From: CAIWHR01 sp963843595
GTDB lineage: Bacteria; Pseudomonadota; Gammaproteobacteria; Burkholderiales; Casimicrobiaceae
DNA: 64,000 bases
NCBI GenBank assembly: GCA_963843595.1
Contig: CAWJLG010000005.1
Location: forward strand, 1-64,000
Direction of reading: 5' to 3'
Numbering within the stretch: position 1 is the first letter of the stretch; each line of letters starts with the position of its first letter. The notes below the pieces were generated by a model. It made no database searches and was not told where the DNA came from. It saw only the letters and a program-made list of their open reading frames with translations. Shown here in pieces: positions 61,172-64,000 of this stretch. The translations under genes and the position numbers were made by a program.

Positions 61172-62365
61172 ATGCAGACTTCCCGCCGCGACATCTTCCT
61201 GCTCGCCTGCTGCCAGGGGCTGCTACTGACGAACTCGTCGGGGCTGATCTCGATGAGCGCGCTCATCGGCTACTCGCTGGCCGAGACCAAGGCGCTCGCC
61301 ACGCTGGGCGCGACGACCTACGTGCTGGGGTCCGCCGTGTCGACGATGCCCGCGTCGTTGTGGATGGGGCGCGTCGGTCGCCGTCGCGGTTTCATGACCG
61401 GCGCGGCGATCAATATCGCCGGCTGTGCCCTGGCCTCGCTCGCGCTCTGGCTGGGGAGCTTTGCGCTCTTCTGTGCGGCCACCGCGATCATCGGTGTCTA
61501 CAACGCGATCGGGCTGCAGTACCGGTTTGCCGCCGCTGAAGTCGCGGCCCCCGATTTTCGCGCCAAGGCGATTTCGCTGGTGCTGGCCGGCGGCATCGTC
61601 GGCGGCTTCATCGGCCCGGCGTCGACCGGACTCGGCCGCGATCTGTTCCCTACGCCGTTCCTGGGCTCGTTCCTGATTCTCGCAGCGGTGGCGTTGCTCG
61701 CGATCGCCGTCCAGTCGCAGGTGCGCGTGCCGCGACCCACCGCGGAAGAGCGCAGCGGCGGCGGGCGGCCGTTGCGCGAAATCGTGCGTCAGCCCGTGTT
61801 CGTCGTCGCGGTACTTTCCGGCGCACTCGGTTACGGGATCATGAACCTGCTGATGGTCGCCACGCCTCTGGCGATGAGCTTCTGCAGCTACCCTTACAGC
61901 GCCGCGGCGATGGTCATCCAGTGGCACGTCGTCGGAATGTACGCGCCCGGATTCTTCACCGGCTCGCTGATCCGGCGTTTCGGCGTGCTCCGGGTGATTC
62001 TCGCGGGCGTCGTCCTCATCGGCGCCTGCGTCGCCGTCGCGCTCAACGGCAACACGATCGCGCACTTCCTCGTCTCGCTCGCGCTGCTCGGCGCGGGCTG
62101 GAATTTCATGTACACGGGCGGCACGACGCTGCTGACCGAAAGCTATCGCCCGGCCGAGAAGGCGAAGACGCAGGGCGCCAACGACTTCGCGGTGTTCGCG
62201 ACGATGGGCATCTCGTCGGCATCCTCCGGCGCGCTGGTCTCGCTGGCGGGCTGGGAGCGGATGAACGCGGCGGCGTTGCCGGTGCTCGCCATCGTGGCAC
62301 TCGCGGTCGGCTGGCTCGGCTGGCTGCGTCGGCACCGGCACCGGCATCGCGGTACGGCGGCGTAA
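61172..62365 (+). CDS. MFS transporter
   Basis: 397 residues with 12 hydrophobic segments in two six-helix halves. The motif-A-like loop reads GRVGRRRGFMTGAAINIAG between helices 2 and 3. Start ATG 61172 (QTSRRDIFLLACCQG). The second half has GWNFMYTGGTTLLTESYRPAEKAKTQGANDF, common in a group of small uncharacterised proteobacterial permeases. Substrate unknown. Preceded by the terminator-like leader, which may control it. Confidence 0.88.
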   Translation: MQTSRRDIFLLACCQGLLLTNSSGLISMSALIGYSLAETKALATLGATTYVLGSAVSTMPASLWMGRVGRRRGFMTGAAINIAGCALASLALWLGSFALFCAATAIIGVYNAIGLQYRFAAAEVAAPDFRAKAISLVLAGGIVGGFIGPASTGLGRDLFPTPFLGSFLILAAVALLAIAVQSQVRVPRPTAEERSGGGRPLREIVRQPVFVVAVLSGALGYGIMNLLMVATPLAMSFCSYPYSAAAMVIQWHVVGMYAPGFFTGSLIRRFGVLRVILAGVVLIGACVAVALNGNTIAHFLVSLALLGAGWNFMYTGGTTLLTESYRPAEKAKTQGANDFAVFATMGISSASSGALVSLAGWERMNAAALPVLAIVALAVGWLGWLRRHRHRHRGTAA

Positions 62366-62417
62366 GCCGGCGTCGGGTCCGATTCGCGCGCGCACACATC
62401 GCACATCGCTTCTGACC

Positions 62418-62449
62418 CCGCGCAAGCGTTGCATGCAACGCTTGCGCGG
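62418..62449. terminator. perfect 32-base palindrome between convergent genes
   Basis: Arms 62418-62433 and 62434-62449 are exact 16-base complements without a spacer. It lies 52 bases after the MFS stop and 17 bases after the proA stop (opposite strand), so a shared bidirectional terminator is likely. It is preceded by TCTGACCCC, also the outer end of the repeat at 56578-56674. It lacks T-runs on either side. Confidence 0.5.
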
Positions 62450-62466
62450 AGGACGTGGCCCGCGGC

Positions 62467-63759
62467 CTAGACGCGGATCTGCCCGGTCCCCAGCACGATC
62501 CACTTGCGGCTGGTCAGGCCCTCGAGGCCGACGGGTCCGCGGGCGTGCAGCTTGTTCGTCGAAATGCCGATTTCGGCGCCCAGGCCATACTCGAAGCCGT
62601 CGGCGAACCGTGTCGATGCGTTGACCATCACCGAGCTCGAGTCGACCTCGCGCAGGAAGCGCATTGCGTTGGCGTGGCTGGCCGTGACGATGGCGTCGGT
62701 GTGCTGCGAGCCGTACGTCGCGATGTGCGCCATCGCGTCGTCGAGCGAGTCGACGATGCGCACCGCGAGGATCGGCGCCAGGTACTCGGTGTACCAGTCC
62801 TCCTCGGTCGCCGCGCGCATCGCCGGAACGATCGTGCGCGAGCGCTCGCAGCCGCGCAACTCCACGCCCTTGCGCACGTAGATGTCGGCGAGCGGCGGCA
62901 GCACCCGTGCGGCGATGTCCGCGTGGATGAGCAGCGTCTCCATCGTGTTGCAAGGCGCGTAGCGTTGCGTCTTCGCGTTGTCGGCAATGCGGATCGCCAT
63001 GTCGAGCTCGGCGGTGGCGTCGATGAACACGTGGCACACGCCGTCGAGGTGCTTGATGACCGGAACCTTCGCCTCGCGCGCGATGCGTTCGATCAGGCTC
63101 TTGCCGCCGCGGGGCACGATGACGTCGACCTGCTTTTCGTCGGCGATCAGATGACCGACGGCAGCGCGATCGGTGGTCGCGACGACCTGCACGGCCGTCT
63201 CGGGCAGGCCGGCCGCGGCGAGGCCCTCGTGCACGCACGCGGCGATCGCCTGGTTGCTGCGTATCGCCTCCGATCCGCCCCGGAGGATCGTCGCATTGCC
63301 GGACTTGAGGCACAGCCCGGCGGCGTCCGCGGTCACGTTGGGCCGGGATTCGTAGATGATGCCGACCACACCGAGTGGGACGCGCATGAGGCCGACCTGA
63401 ATGCCCGAAGGCCGGAATTTGAGGTCCGAGATCTCGCCGACCGGATCGGGCAGGGCGGCGATCTGTTCCAGTCCTTCGGCCATGGCGGCGATTGCTTTCG
63501 CCGACAGCGTCAGTCGGTCGACAAAGGCGGGATCTCCGCCGGCCGTCTTGGCGGCAGCGACATCTTCACCATTCGCCGCGATCAGCCGGCTTTCGTTGCG
63601 GCGGATCGCCGCCGCCATCGCCGACAGCGCAGCGTTCTTCGTCCGTGTGTCGGCGCGCGCCAGCACACGGGCAGCGGTGCGCGCGGCGGCGCCGACGCCC
63701 TGCATGTAGGCGCCGACGTCCGCGAAGGTCCCGAGGCCGGGGACGGCGAGATTGGTCAT
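62467..63759 (-). CDS. proA: gamma-glutamyl phosphate reductase
   Basis: Second step of proline synthesis: reduces glutamyl-5-phosphate with NADPH. 430 residues. Catalytic C270 in QRYAPCNTMETLLIH, cofactor region VGIIYESRPNVTADAAGLCLKSGNA, and IVPRGGKSLIERI match ProA. Start ATG 63759. No proB nearby; in many betaproteobacteria proA stands apart from proB. Confidence 0.96.
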   Translation of the reverse strand: MTNLAVPGLGTFADVGAYMQGVGAAARTAARVLARADTRTKNAALSAMAAAIRRNESRLIAANGEDVAAAKTAGGDPAFVDRLTLSAKAIAAMAEGLEQIAALPDPVGEISDLKFRPSGIQVGLMRVPLGVVGIIYESRPNVTADAAGLCLKSGNATILRGGSEAIRSNQAIAACVHEGLAAAGLPETAVQVVATTDRAAVGHLIADEKQVDVIVPRGGKSLIERIAREAKVPVIKHLDGVCHVFIDATAELDMAIRIADNAKTQRYAPCNTMETLLIHADIAARVLPPLADIYVRKGVELRGCERSRTIVPAMRAATEEDWYTEYLAPILAVRIVDSLDDAMAHIATYGSQHTDAIVTASHANAMRFLREVDSSSVMVNASTRFADGFEYGLGAEIGISTNKLHARGPVGLEGLTSRKWIVLGTGQIRV

Positions 63760-63909
63760 CGACGAATTTTAGCAGGGCCGGGTCGGCGTCAGGAGCCGCC
63801 TCGACCGCGGATCCCGACATCGTCGCGCGCAGGGACGCGTCCGGGAAGCAGCGTCGCCGGTTGCGCGCGCGGGTGCCGAATACCCTGAATCCGGCAGGGC
63901 GTTCAGCGG

Positions 63910-63915
63910 TAAAAT
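63910..63915 (+). promoter_or_regulatory. possible -10 element of the gene at 63985
   Basis: TAAAAT in the context GCGGTAAAATGCGAGCAG, 70 bases before the last gene's start. No clear -35 element. It fits a divergent promoter opposite proA. Confidence 0.4.
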
Positions 63916-63984
63916 GCGAGCAGTTCAGGCGGCAGCGGCGCAGCCGTCATCCGCTGCCATGACAAAACGAAGGGAGAGTTTGAA

Positions 63985-64000
63985 ATGCGTACATTGATAC
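63985..64000 (+). CDS. start of a gene running off the window
   Basis: ATG 63985 preceded by AAGGGAGAG with good spacing; only MRTLI is visible. The strong ribosome site and upstream -10 candidate support a real gene, but nothing can be said about its product. Confidence 0.5.

Noticed and set aside
61223..63313. Long minus-strand open frame spanning the MFS gene and running into proA
   Set aside because: It is in the wrong frame for proA and antisense to the MFS gene, which has clear membrane segments.
1..64000. CRISPR arrays, rRNA, tRNA genes, prophage or conjugation genes
   Set aside because: No direct-repeat arrays, conserved RNA segments or phage/conjugation proteins were seen on either strand.

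Overview
High-GC, densely coded chromosomal DNA, most likely from a betaproteobacterium near Burkholderiales. The right-hand part carries gene orders familiar from that class (an RNB exoribonuclease, a TonB-like protein, aroE and mtgA in a row; and nadD-rsfS-rlmH-maf-rng on the minus strand). The left 42 kb is a catabolic island rich in TRAP and LIV-type transporters, a common style in that group. No rRNA, tRNA or CRISPR was found.

1-13.2 kb, plus strand. A TRAP transporter (dctP, dctQ, dctM; dctP and dctM are interrupted by frameshifts) is followed by a Gfo/Idh/MocA dehydrogenase and a divergent AroE-like dehydrogenase. Next comes a complete LIV-type ABC transporter (livHMGF), type I dehydroquinase aroD, a frameshifted Gfo/Idh/MocA gene, a LIV binding protein and an FAD oxidoreductase.

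13.6-23.1 kb. A minus-strand operon (Fe-S flavin oxidoreductase, FCD-type GntR regulator, an uncharacterised tandem-repeat protein) diverges from a plus-strand operon (second, intact TRAP transporter, SDR, TIM-barrel isomerase-like protein, SDR). The shared intergenic region holds two mirror-image promoter/operator copies, which I infer to be GntR sites. A decayed IS3 remnant and an inositol-monophosphatase-like gene follow.

24.8-39.2 kb. Two plus-strand operons flank a LysR gene. The first encodes a LIV binding protein, SDR, type II dehydroquinase, CaiB-type CoA-transferase, AroE-like protein, Gfo/Idh/MocA, enoyl-CoA hydratase and two SDRs. The second encodes a short citrate-synthase-like lyase, ketopantoate-reductase-like protein, VOC, MaoC, Gfo/Idh/MocA and a TIM-barrel protein. 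The same 13-base box (CATTGCATGGACA) lies before both operons, suggesting one LysR regulon.

39.2-42.9 kb, minus strand: an IclR regulator with a clear palindromic operator, a frameshifted acyl-CoA dehydrogenase and a YdiF-type CoA-transferase.

43.1-64.0 kb: mainly housekeeping and envelope genes, namely RNase II-like, TonB-like, aroE, mtgA, mgtE, a lipoprotein with an ECF sigma/anti-sigma pair, msrPQ, a D-threo-amino-acid aldolase-like enzyme, two VOC proteins, an esterase, rng, maf, rlmH, rsfS, nadD, DUF924, an MFS transporter, proA and the start of one more gene.

My reading of the island is a system for taking up and degrading one or more hydroxylated ring acids of the quinate/shikimate type (or a close analogue), with the products passed to CoA-ester steps. 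The evidence is the co-occurrence of three AroE-family proteins, two unrelated dehydroquinases, two TIM-barrel proteins of the fold used by dehydroshikimate dehydratases, four Gfo/Idh/MocA dehydrogenases and three uptake systems. The actual substrate cannot be read from the sequence. Eleven apparent single-base insertions break four genes, with no stop-codon or deletion lesions; I suspect consensus errors rather than decay.
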